Below, in pieces: positions 6,718 to 14,791 of a stretch of 21,942 nucleotides of DNA. Source of the stretch: Cloacibacterium caeni_C (lineage in GTDB: Bacteria; Bacteroidota; Bacteroidia; Flavobacteriales; Weeksellaceae); NCBI GenBank assembly GCA_002422665.1, contig DITA01000024.1, forward strand, positions 1 through 21,942, read 5' to 3'. Below the pieces are notes generated by a model. It had not been told where the DNA came from. It worked only from the letters and a program-made list of their open reading frames with translations, and did no database searches. The position numbers were made by a program, and so were the translations under genes. Position 1 is the first letter of the stretch; each line of letters starts with the position of its first letter.

Positions 6718-7869
6718 GTGAGTTACTTTCAAAACAGTATAGATTTCATTCGAGAAAAATTTGCCACCAACGAGTTTATTCCCTTGCACGCTCCTGTGTT
6801 TTCAGGAAACGAGAAAAAATATGTTTTAGATACATTAGATTCTACTTTTGTTTCATCAGTAGGTGCTTATGTAGATCAAGCAGAACAAGTAATGGCTCAA
6901 ATAAGTCAAACACAAAAAGCAGTAGCCGTAGTAAATGGAACCTCAGGTTTGCAAATAGCATTACAATTAGCAGGAGTACAAAGAGGCGATGAAGTGATTA
7001 CTCAAGCCCTAACTTTTGTAGCCACTGCAAACGCCATTCATTATACGGGTGCAGAACCTATATTTATTGATGTAGACCTTGATACAATGGGGTTATCTCC
7101 TAAGGCAGTAGAAGAATTTTTACAGAAATTCGGGGAAAAAAGAGAAAATGGAACTTATAATAAAAAAACAGGTAAGAGAATAGCGGCTTGCGTTCCCATG
7201 CATACTTTTGGTTTTCCTGTACATCTGGAGGAGTTACTTCGCGTTTGTGAGGAGTGGAATATCCCAATCGTTGAAGACGCAGCAGAATCTTTAGGAAGTT
7301 ATTACAAAGGAAAGCACACCGGTTCATTCGGTAAATTAGGGGTGTTTTCATTTAATGGAAACAAAATAGTTACTTGTGGTGGTGGTGGTATGATTGTTAC
7401 GCAAGACGAAGAATTAGGGCAACTAGGAAAACACTTGACAACAACGGCTAAAGTACCCCATCCATACGAATATGTACATGATCAGGTAGGATATAATTTT
7501 AGAATGCCTAATTTGAATGCAGCTTTAATTTGTGCTCAATTGGAACAATTAGAAATGTTCTTAGCCAATAAAAGAACATTAGCAACAGAATATGCCACTT
7601 TTTTTGAAGGGCAAGGAATGAAATTTAGAAAGGAATTAGAACATACAAAAGCCAATTATTGGCTCATGTGTTTAGAATTAGAGAATAGTAAAGAACGCAA
7701 TGCATTTTTGAAGTTGTCTAATGAAAATAAAGTAATGACTAGACCCATTTGGCAACTGATGTATCGTTTGTCTATGTATCAACACTGTTACAGAGATGCA
7801 CAAAAAAATGCGGAGTATTTAGAAGAAAGAATTGTAAATATACCAAGTAGTGTAAGAATTTTAGAATAA
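6718..7869 (+). CDS. legC: LegC-family PLP-dependent sugar 4-aminotransferase
   Basis: A 383-residue DegT/DnrJ/EryC1 aminotransferase. EFIPLHAPVFSGNEKKYVLD and STFVSSVG at the N-terminus are typical of the LegC group. PLP-binding Asp187 lies in VEDAAESLGS and Lys216 in SFNGNK forms the internal aldimine; GGGGMI follows. It would transfer an amino group from glutamate to C4 of the 4-keto-6-deoxy-GlcNAc nucleotide made by LegB. The start is GTG at 6718: no ATG lies in frame back to the stop at 6667-6669, and the MSYFQNSIDFIREKF start agrees with the family. Its TAA overlaps the ATG of legI by one base, indicating translational coupling. Confidence 0.9.
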   Translation: MSYFQNSIDFIREKFATNEFIPLHAPVFSGNEKKYVLDTLDSTFVSSVGAYVDQAEQVMAQISQTQKAVAVVNGTSGLQIALQLAGVQRGDEVITQALTFVATANAIHYTGAEPIFIDVDLDTMGLSPKAVEEFLQKFGEKRENGTYNKKTGKRIAACVPMHTFGFPVHLEELLRVCEEWNIPIVEDAAESLGSYYKGKHTGSFGKLGVFSFNGNKIVTCGGGGMIVTQDEELGQLGKHLTTTAKVPHPYEYVHDQVGYNFRMPNLNAALICAQLEQLEMFLANKRTLATEYATFFEGQGMKFRKELEHTKANYWLMCLELENSKERNAFLKLSNENKVMTRPIWQLMYRLSMYQHCYRDAQKNAEYLEERIVNIPSSVRILE

Positions 7870-8891
7870 TGAGTAAGGTTTTAATTATTGCAGAAGCAGG
7901 TGTAAATCATAATGGAGATATCAAATTAGCCAAAAACTTAATAGATATTGCATCTGAAGCTAAAGTTGATTATGTGAAATTTCAAACTTGGATTACAGAA
8001 GATATAGTTGATCGGTCAGCAGTAAAAGCAGAATATCAAATTCAAAATGATGGAGTAGATACTTCTCAGTTTGAAATGCTTAAAAATTTAGAATTATCAT
8101 TTAACGATTTTAAAGAATTAAAACGTTATTCGGAGTCTAAAGGAGTTCAGTTTTTATCTACACCAGATGATTATAAAAGTCTTGATTTTTTAGCTGATGA
8201 ATTAGATTTGCCAATTTTAAAGATTGGTTCTGGAGAGGTTACAAATATTCCATTTTTAAGAAAATTTGGCCAAAAAAAGAAACCAATAATACTTTCAACA
8301 GGAATGTCAAGTATAGGTGAAGTTGAAAAAGCCTATTATACTTTGATTGAATCTGGAGCGCCTTCAGTTACAATTTTACATTGTACGTCGAATTATCCTG
8401 CTCCATTAGATTCTATTAATTTGAAGGCTATGAATACGTTGGCAACAGTTTTTAATGCTGAAGTAGGGTATTCAGATCATACAGAAGGAGTTGAGGTTTC
8501 GGTTGCAGCAGTTGCTTTAGGAGCAAAAGTAATCGAAAAACATTATACTATTGACAAAAGTTTACCTGGTCCGGATCACAAAGCATCTTTAGATCCAACT
8601 GAATTAAAGACATTGGTAGATCAAATTAGAAATGTTGAAAGAGCGATTGCTGGCTCAGGGACAAAACAACTTCATTCTTCGGAGATTGAGACGAAGAAAG
8701 TAGTTCAAAAAGGAATTTATTTGACAAAAGATATTGCAGTAGGTGAAATAATTACAGATGATTGTTTAATCATGAAAAGACCAGTAACTCAATTAAGTGC
8801 AAATGATTATGATTTAGTAATTGGCAAGAAAACTTCTAAAGCAATCAAAGAAGGAGCTGCATTAAATTTAACAGATTTAAGTTTTGAGTAA
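7869..8891 (+). CDS. legI: N,N'-diacetyllegionaminic acid synthase (NeuB family)
   Basis: A 340-residue sialic-acid-synthase homologue. It would condense the 6-deoxy-2,4-diacetamido mannose product of LegG with phosphoenolpyruvate, releasing phosphate. The N-terminal TIM barrel shows AEAGVNHNGD (8-17), KFQT (37-40), HCTSNYPAP (171-179), GYSDHT (200-205), EKHYT (223-227) and GPDHKAS (234-240). A C-terminal SAF (antifreeze-like) domain spans about 280-340, with RPVTQLSANDYDLVIGKK. Pseudaminic (PseI) and sialic (NeuB) synthases share these motifs; legionaminic specificity is inferred from LegC, LegG and PtmE beside it. A 60-base sample (8101-8160) has 16 G/C, lower than samples of legC and ptmE. 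Confidence 0.88.
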   Translation: MSKVLIIAEAGVNHNGDIKLAKNLIDIASEAKVDYVKFQTWITEDIVDRSAVKAEYQIQNDGVDTSQFEMLKNLELSFNDFKELKRYSESKGVQFLSTPDDYKSLDFLADELDLPILKIGSGEVTNIPFLRKFGQKKKPIILSTGMSSIGEVEKAYYTLIESGAPSVTILHCTSNYPAPLDSINLKAMNTLATVFNAEVGYSDHTEGVEVSVAAVALGAKVIEKHYTIDKSLPGPDHKASLDPTELKTLVDQIRNVERAIAGSGTKQLHSSEIETKKVVQKGIYLTKDIAVGEIITDDCLIMKRPVTQLSANDYDLVIGKKTSKAIKEGAALNLTDLSFE

Positions 8892-10044
8892 AATTAAAGA
8901 TATAGCATTTTTTACTTCAATTCGATCTGAATATGGAGTTATGATTCCATTTTTGAAAAAAGTTCAGAATGATCCTAATTTTAATTTGAAGTTACTAGTT
9001 GGAGGTGCACATTTATTAGAAGAACATGGAAATACAATTGATGAAATTATTAAAGATGGTTTTGAAATTGATTGCAAATTACCATTTTTGGAGTATGAAA
9101 ATGATTCTAGGGCATTAACAAGAGCTATGTCTAAATTACAACTACAAATAGGGGAATATTTGGCTGTAAATAAACCAGATGTTTTAATTGTAGTTGGAGA
9201 TAGATTTGAGTTGTTACCTGTTGTTTCAGCTGCACTTGTTTTAGGAGTTCCGGTAGCTCATTTGTCTGGCGGTGATGTTACAGAAGGGGCAATTGACAAT
9301 CAAATCCGACATGCAGTTTCTAAGATTTCACATTTACACTTTGCGGGAACGGAAACAAGTAAAAATAATCTCTTGAAAATGGGAGAGGAAGAATGGAGAG
9401 TTTTTAATGTAGGAGAACCAGGTATCGATTGTATTTTATCGATTGATTTAATAGATAAAAAAGAGTTGTATTTAGATTTGAATTTAGATGTATCAAAACC
9501 TACAGTTATTGCAACACTTCATCCAGAAACAATTTCAAATGTAATTAATGAAGAATATGTAACCGATTTATTTACACGTTTGCTAAAAGAGTTTCCTTCT
9601 CATCAATTTTTAGTTACTGCTTCTAATTTTGATTTGGGTGGAAATGAAATTAATGAAACATTGAAACAATTATCAAGCGAATCTGATCAAATAAAATTTG
9701 TTACCAGTTTAGGCCAGAAAAGATATTATTCAATCTTAAAATATGCAGATTTCATGCTTGGAAATTCATCGAGTGGAATCATTGAAGCGCAATCATTTTT
9801 ATTGCCAGTCGTTAATATTGGCACACGACAAGAGGGACGTGAACGTAATGTCAATACTATTGATGTTGGACTTAATATAGATGAAATTGTAGCTGCGGCA
9901 AAGAAAACACAAGATGTAAATTTTAGAAATCTGATTGAGAAATCTGAAAACTTATATGGAAATGGAAGATGTGCTGATGAGATTATTAAATGTTTTAAAT
10001 CAGTTGAGAAAGAAAGTTTGTTCTTGAAAAAAAGTACATTTTGA
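8884..10044 (+). CDS. legG: Hydrolysing nucleotide-sugar 2-epimerase (NeuC/LegG type)
   Basis: A 386-residue UDP-GlcNAc 2-epimerase-family protein (GT-B fold). The start TSIRSEYG (11-18) corresponds to the TGTRAEYG motif of NeuC. GDRFE (105-109), the long HLSGGDVTEGAIDNQIRHAV signature (126-145), TLHPET and NSSSGIIE in the C-terminal half are those of the hydrolysing branch, which releases the nucleotide and gives free 2,4-diacetamido-2,4,6-trideoxymannose for LegI. Translation most likely begins at TTG 8884, overlapping legI by eight bases; the first in-frame ATG would remove the substrate-binding TSIRSEYG motif. Base composition is low like legI. Confidence 0.88.
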   Translation: MSKIKDIAFFTSIRSEYGVMIPFLKKVQNDPNFNLKLLVGGAHLLEEHGNTIDEIIKDGFEIDCKLPFLEYENDSRALTRAMSKLQLQIGEYLAVNKPDVLIVVGDRFELLPVVSAALVLGVPVAHLSGGDVTEGAIDNQIRHAVSKISHLHFAGTETSKNNLLKMGEEEWRVFNVGEPGIDCILSIDLIDKKELYLDLNLDVSKPTVIATLHPETISNVINEEYVTDLFTRLLKEFPSHQFLVTASNFDLGGNEINETLKQLSSESDQIKFVTSLGQKRYYSILKYADFMLGNSSSGIIEAQSFLLPVVNIGTRQEGRERNVNTIDVGLNIDEIVAAAKKTQDVNFRNLIEKSENLYGNGRCADEIIKCFKSVEKESLFLKKSTF

Positions 10045-11093
10045 TGGGTATTAAGTTTCAAATATTTAATGAATCTACACAGTTAGATTATCTAAAATTA
10101 CTGCATGATTTTAAGTTAGAATTGGATATTTATTATTACCCAAGTTTTTTGAGTAATGATGCCAAAATTCAAGGGGGAGAATTTGAAATATTTGTATATA
10201 TTGAACAAAATGAAATATTTATATATCCATATATAAAATTACCTTTTGAACAAGAAAAGTTCAAAGAATACTTCGATCTTTCTTCTCCTTATGGTTATTG
10301 TGGTCCTTATTGTACATCAGAGTCAATTTTTCAAGAAGCAGAAATTGCATTTATCGACTATATAAAAAATTACTGTGTTACTGAATTTGTTCGTTACCAC
10401 TACTTATATAACGAACAACAAAAATTTACAAAGCAGATTCAAAATATACAAAATAGAACGGTTGTAACATTAAATACAACTTTAGATTGGGATACAATTT
10501 GGACCAAAGAATTTTCGAGTACAAATAGAAATTTAGTTCGTAAACTTGAAAAGGAAAAATATAATTTTTTTGTTACTAAAGAAAAAGAAGATCTTTTAGG
10601 TTTTACGGAAATGTATTATTCAACAATGAAAAATGTAGGAGCAAGCGATTTTTATTATTTTGATAAAGAGTTAATTAATCGTTTATATGCTGACTTAGGA
10701 GAAAAGATTTTCTTAGTAAAAGTTGAGAAAGAAAATGTCGTTTATAGTTATTCATTATTCTTTATTTCAGGTGGTATTGGGACTTATTATCTTTCAGCAA
10801 GAAATGTAAATTACCCAAAAATTCCAGCAACTAATTTTTTACTTGCAAAAACAGCAGAATTATTAAAGGAGAAAGGAGCGTTTATATTAAATTTTGGAGG
10901 AGGATTAACTAATGAAAAAGATGATTTTTTATTTAAGTTTAAGAGTAATTTTTCTAAAGAGAAAAAGGAGTTTTTTATAGGGAAGAGAATATTTAACAAC
11001 AGTATTTATAATCAACTTATAAATGATTGGATAGGTTTGTATGGAAATAATGAATATGAAAAAAGAAAAAATATATTACAGTTCTATAGATAA
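10044..11093 (+). CDS. FemAB/GNAT-like acyltransferase, possible LegH substitute
   Basis: About 349 residues, starting at the ATG that overlaps the legG stop (TGATG). The second half resembles the Acetyltransf_6/FemAB-type GNAT fold: TNRNLVRKLEKEKYNF matches the basic R-x(2)-RK-E-K helix of FemAB-like proteins, and the stretch around YYLSARN...KIPATNFLLAKTAELLKEKGA...NFGGG matches the conserved C-terminal core. FemAB proteins use aminoacyl-tRNA; the wider family includes plain N-acyltransferases. It lies between legG and ptmE, and no canonical LegH acetyltransferase is present in the leg block, so it may acylate the 4-amino group made by LegC (position 7 of the final sugar). The acyl donor and the step are inferred. 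Confidence 0.6.
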   Translation: MGIKFQIFNESTQLDYLKLLHDFKLELDIYYYPSFLSNDAKIQGGEFEIFVYIEQNEIFIYPYIKLPFEQEKFKEYFDLSSPYGYCGPYCTSESIFQEAEIAFIDYIKNYCVTEFVRYHYLYNEQQKFTKQIQNIQNRTVVTLNTTLDWDTIWTKEFSSTNRNLVRKLEKEKYNFFVTKEKEDLLGFTEMYYSTMKNVGASDFYYFDKELINRLYADLGEKIFLVKVEKENVVYSYSLFFISGGIGTYYLSARNVNYPKIPATNFLLAKTAELLKEKGAFILNFGGGLTNEKDDFLFKFKSNFSKEKKEFFIGKRIFNNSIYNQLINDWIGLYGNNEYEKRKNILQFYR

Positions 11094-11099
11094 TCGCAT

Positions 11100-12146
11100 A
11101 TGGTAAATTTCAAAAAACATCTAGCACATATAGACACTTCTATTCGTCAAGCACTTGAACTATTAGATCAATTGGCATCAGATGCTATCATTTTTCTGGT
11201 AGATGATGAAAATAAGTTGTTAGGTTCTTTAACAGACGGTGATTTAAGAAGAGGATTTATCAAAGGATTAGGGTTTGAAGATCATTTATCCAAATTCATT
11301 CAGCCTAATCCTAAGTTCATTCAACAAGGAAAATATAATTTAAAGGAGATTATTGCATTACGAGAGAAGTTTTTTACCATATTTCCAGTGGTAGATGCAC
11401 AGATGAAAATTATCAATGTAGTTAATTTTAGGCATCAAAAATCGTATCTTCCAGTAGATGCATTAATCATGGCAGGAGGGAGAGGAGAACGGTTAAAACC
11501 TTTTACAGATCATACTCCTAAACCATTATTAAAAGTGGGAGATAAGCCTATTATTGAGCATAATATAGATCGTTTGAACACCTATGGCATAGATGATATT
11601 TGGATTTCTGTTCGTTATCTAGGAAATCAGCTTGTTGATTATTTTAAAGATGGTAGCGAAAAAGCTTTGCGTATCAATTATGTTTGGGAAGAAAATGCTT
11701 TGGGAACGGCTGGTGCATTAGCATTAATAGATGATTTTATTCATGACCATGTGCTAATGATGAATTCTGATTTGTTGACCAACATTGATTTTGAAGATTT
11801 ATTTTTGTTTTTTGAAGAGCACGAAGCAGATTTAGCAGTAGCTTGTATCCCTTATCAAGTAAATGTACCTTATGCCGTAATGGAAACTAAAGATAAAACA
11901 GTTACGGGCTTTAAAGAAAAACCTACTTATACCCATTATTCTAATGCAGGAATTTATTTAATGAAGAAAGAAGTAATCCATAAAGTGCCTAAAAATGAAA
12001 CTTTCAATGCTACAGATTTAATGGAAAAGTTGATTCAGGAAGGTAAAAAAGTAGTAGCTTATCCATTGGTAGGGTATTGGTTAGACATTGGTAAGCATGA
12101 GGATTATGAGAAAGCACAACATGATATTAAGCAACTGAAATTCTAA
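11100..12146 (+). CDS. ptmE: CBS-domain sugar-1-phosphate guanylyltransferase (PtmE-like)
   Basis: A 348-residue two-part protein. Residues about 10-115 contain a CBS pair (FLVDDENKLLGSLTDGDLRR, then FPVVDAQMKIINVVN). Residues about 120-348 are a nucleotidyltransferase with LIMAGGRGERLKPFT (122-136) and TPKPLLKVGDKPI (139-151) for nucleotide and phosphate binding, MMNSDLLTNIDF for metal and sugar, and GFKEKP further on. In Campylobacter jejuni, PtmE of this layout charges glucosamine-1-phosphate with GTP to open the GDP-linked legionaminic acid route. Its presence between legG and legF suggests the same GDP route here. The PtmA and PtmF partners are not in the window. The CBS pair may sense a nucleotide. 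Confidence 0.82.
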   Translation: MVNFKKHLAHIDTSIRQALELLDQLASDAIIFLVDDENKLLGSLTDGDLRRGFIKGLGFEDHLSKFIQPNPKFIQQGKYNLKEIIALREKFFTIFPVVDAQMKIINVVNFRHQKSYLPVDALIMAGGRGERLKPFTDHTPKPLLKVGDKPIIEHNIDRLNTYGIDDIWISVRYLGNQLVDYFKDGSEKALRINYVWEENALGTAGALALIDDFIHDHVLMMNSDLLTNIDFEDLFLFFEEHEADLAVACIPYQVNVPYAVMETKDKTVTGFKEKPTYTHYSNAGIYLMKKEVIHKVPKNETFNATDLMEKLIQEGKKVVAYPLVGYWLDIGKHEDYEKAQHDIKQLKF

Positions 12147-12833
12147 ATGAAGTCACTAATTGTAATTCCTGCAAGGGGAGGCTCTAAAGGAGTTCCTAGA
12201 AAAAACATAAAAGTATTAGGAGATAAGCCTTTAATACAGTATACGATAGATGCAGCAAAAGGTGTTTTTGATGACGAATTCATTTGTGTATCTACTGACG
12301 ATTTCGAAATTAAATCTGTAGTAGAGCAATTAGGGTTGAAAGTTCCATTTTTGCGACCTAATGAATTAGCATCAGACACGGCGGGTACTTACGAGGTATT
12401 GCTTCATGCTATTTCGTACTATGAATCTAAAGGGTATTTTCCAGATACACTCATTCTTTTACAACCTACCTCACCGTTTAGAACGAGTGCGCATATTAAA
12501 GAGGCACTAAAATTATACCATGAATCAATAGACATGGTGGTGAGTGTAAAGGAAACAAAGGCTAATCCCTATTATATTCTTTTTGAGGAAGATCGTAATG
12601 GCTACTTAAAAAAGACTAAAGAAGCTAATTTTACGAGAAGACAAGATTGTCCGAAAGTTTGGGAATACAATGGTGCCATTTACATCATCAATGTGAAAGC
12701 ATTAAAAGAAAAAACGATAAGCCAGTTTACTAAAGTTTGTAAATTTGAAATGGATGAAACATCATCTCACGATATTGATACACTTTTGGATTGGAAAATA
12801 GCCGAAATTATTTTACAGGATTTTAAAAAATAA
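12147..12833 (+). CDS. legF: CMP-legionaminic acid synthetase (acylneuraminate cytidylyltransferase family)
   Basis: A 228-residue cytidylyltransferase that starts on the base after the ptmE stop. The CTP-binding motif ARGGSKGVPRKN (9-20) is complete. STDD (49-52), LQPTSPFRT (105-113), WEYNGAIYIIN and the C-terminal SHDIDTLLDW are the expected metal- and sugar-binding parts. It activates the nonulosonate to the CMP-sugar used by the transferase. NeuA and PseF are close relatives; LegF is chosen because of the PtmE/LegC/LegG neighbours. It comes two bases before the sialyltransferase-like gene. Confidence 0.88.
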   Translation: MKSLIVIPARGGSKGVPRKNIKVLGDKPLIQYTIDAAKGVFDDEFICVSTDDFEIKSVVEQLGLKVPFLRPNELASDTAGTYEVLLHAISYYESKGYFPDTLILLQPTSPFRTSAHIKEALKLYHESIDMVVSVKETKANPYYILFEEDRNGYLKKTKEANFTRRQDCPKVWEYNGAIYIINVKALKEKTISQFTKVCKFEMDETSSHDIDTLLDWKIAEIILQDFKK

Positions 12834-12835
12834 TC

Positions 12836-13882
12836 ATGAAGCATATCTTTACCATTCATTCCCCGATTACTTTTTTTTCTGCATGTGCAGTAATATTTCA
12901 AGAAAAGTTAGCTCATGAAGATGTAATTATAATTAATGATGGATATAAAGTTCCTTTTAAAATAGGCACAATAGTAGACTCTTATCAGCAACAAGAAAAA
13001 GGAATCTGGCGAAAAATTAAAAATTTTAATTTAGTAAAAGCTTACGATCAATACATCAAGGAATTAACCCATGGTCAGCAATTCATAGCTTATATTGATT
13101 TAATGCATGCTTACCAAAGATTATTGATCACCCATCCTAACTGTGTAAAATTTAATTTCATTGAAGAAGGAACAGCAAGTTATGTAGTGCCAGATAATTT
13201 ACTTTTTATAACCAATGGAGCGAATCAAGTAGCTTTTAGGAATAAAAATAATAAACAACAGGCAATTTCTCTTTTTCGTGTGATGAGAGGGGTAAATATT
13301 AGAGTGTTAAGCCTTCCTTTTAATCCACAATCTTATGCAGGGATAAATGAGGTAAAATTCTATACTTTTTCGGAACACGGATTTCCAGGAATAGAAAGAG
13401 AAAAAAAAATAATATTAAATCCTCATGAAATTGATCCTACAATATGGAGTAATGAAGATTATTATACGCAGATTAATGATGAAGTGATATGGATTGAAGA
13501 ATCTTTCCCTAGAGTATATAAAGTGGCAGAGGAAAATTATGAAACTGCAATTCTTAAAACAATTGCTCATTTAAAACAAAAAGGCATAACAAAAATTTTG
13601 GTAAAACTAAGACCTAAAAGTAAAGCATCAAATTCTTACTTAATAGATATTTTGAAGAAAAATAATATAAAAGTAGAAGTCATGCCAGATACTATTATTG
13701 CAGAATGGTTATTTATTCAGGCAAAGAATTTACAAGTAATAGGTGTTGTCTCATCTTTACTCTTTTACGCTTCTATTTTTGGACAGCAATCATGGTCATT
13801 TTTCGAAGATATAAAAGATAAACCGAGTAACCCATTCGAAAAGATGAAATTTTACTGGGACGAAGTGAAAAAAATGGTTTAA
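12836..13882 (+). CDS. Sialyltransferase-like glycosyltransferase, candidate legionaminyltransferase
   Basis: A 348-residue protein of no strongly recognisable family. Its layout resembles bacterial sialyl- and polysialyltransferases (GT52/GT38-type GT-B folds): an N-terminal strand with early polar residues (FTIHSPITFFSA), an acidic-acidic-Gly motif in FIEEGTAS (109-116; E110, E111, G112), KLRPKS (257-262) where the HP motif is expected but the His is replaced by Arg, and a serine pair in VVSSLLFYAS (304-313). These correspond in order to the D/E-D/E-G, HP and SS motifs. Its position directly after legF supports use of CMP-Leg. No signal peptide or membrane segment is seen, so it acts in the cytoplasm. 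Assignment is by motif order and context only. Confidence 0.55.
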   Translation: MKHIFTIHSPITFFSACAVIFQEKLAHEDVIIINDGYKVPFKIGTIVDSYQQQEKGIWRKIKNFNLVKAYDQYIKELTHGQQFIAYIDLMHAYQRLLITHPNCVKFNFIEEGTASYVVPDNLLFITNGANQVAFRNKNNKQQAISLFRVMRGVNIRVLSLPFNPQSYAGINEVKFYTFSEHGFPGIEREKKIILNPHEIDPTIWSNEDYYTQINDEVIWIEESFPRVYKVAEENYETAILKTIAHLKQKGITKILVKLRPKSKASNSYLIDILKKNNIKVEVMPDTIIAEWLFIQAKNLQVIGVVSSLLFYASIFGQQSWSFFEDIKDKPSNPFEKMKFYWDEVKKMV

Positions 13883-13907
13883 GTTTTAGTTTGAAAAAGA
13901 AAAATAA

Positions 13908-14783
13908 ATGATGAAGCAATTAATTAAAAAACTTGTAGAGTTAAGAAATCTCTTTATTTACAAAAAGTGGGATTTCTTAGCCAAAATAAATCAAACCAAA
14001 TTAAATACAGACCCCCAAGCGGATTTTGTAGTTTCTATAGCAACTTATCCTAAAAGAGCTCATTTATTGCCTGCTGTTTTAGAAGCGCTTAACCAGCAAA
14101 CGCAGTTGCCTCAAAAATGGATTGTAGTGCTCACAGAGGAAGAATGGCCAGAACTTCATCTGCCAAAATATCTCAATAAATTAATCCACAGAGGACTAGA
14201 AATTGTTTGGGTAAAGAATAACTCTTTTGCAGTAAAAAAATTACTCCCAGTAATGCAAAAATATCCTGATTTAGGAGTAATTACACTGGATGATGATATC
14301 ATTTACCATAAAAGTTTGGTACAAGGGTTACTCAATAACAGAACAGAAAATCCTAAAACAATAGTAGGATATGTAGGAAAAGCAATGGTGAAAAAAGAGA
14401 ATCAGTTGCACATGTACTTCCGAGAAAAGAATGCAGCCAATAAGAAGACCCCTTCATCGCAAGTATATTTAATTGGATGGGGCGGAATTTATTATCCTGC
14501 CAGAAGTTTACATGAAAAGGCTTTTAACGAAGATGAAGTACGCAGAATAGTGCCAGGAAGAGGCTCTGATATATGGTTTTGGGCAGCTGCATTAGCGAAT
14601 AATACCAATCAAATCTGTTTGGGAATGCCAGAAGATTACAATTTAGGTATTCCCATACCACAAAATGATCAAACAAAACCAAAAGACAGACCAAAAACAG
14701 ATGTTTTATTAGAACGTTTCCAATTGGCTATTGATTATTTTGAAGTAAGAGAGAAACTAATAAAGCTATTGCCTAATAAATAG
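13908..14783 (+). CDS. GT-A-fold glycosyltransferase with DDD motif
   Basis: A 291-residue protein (290 if the second Met is used). After an N-terminal basic region, VVSIATYPKRAHLLPAVLEA (41-60) and NQQTQLPQKWIVVLT form the nucleotide-binding half, as in glycosyltransferases of the TTYPxR type common in capsule loci. VITLDDDIIY (124-133) gives the metal-binding acidic cluster, and GRGSDIWFWAAAL and the FAVKKL lysine segment fit acceptor or phosphate contact. No membrane helix. The donor and acceptor are unknown; the surrounding genes place it among the enzymes that assemble the repeat unit. Confidence 0.7.
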   Translation: MMKQLIKKLVELRNLFIYKKWDFLAKINQTKLNTDPQADFVVSIATYPKRAHLLPAVLEALNQQTQLPQKWIVVLTEEEWPELHLPKYLNKLIHRGLEIVWVKNNSFAVKKLLPVMQKYPDLGVITLDDDIIYHKSLVQGLLNNRTENPKTIVGYVGKAMVKKENQLHMYFREKNAANKKTPSSQVYLIGWGGIYYPARSLHEKAFNEDEVRRIVPGRGSDIWFWAAALANNTNQICLGMPEDYNLGIPIPQNDQTKPKDRPKTDVLLERFQLAIDYFEVREKLIKLLPNK

Positions 14784-14791
14784 TCAAAAAG

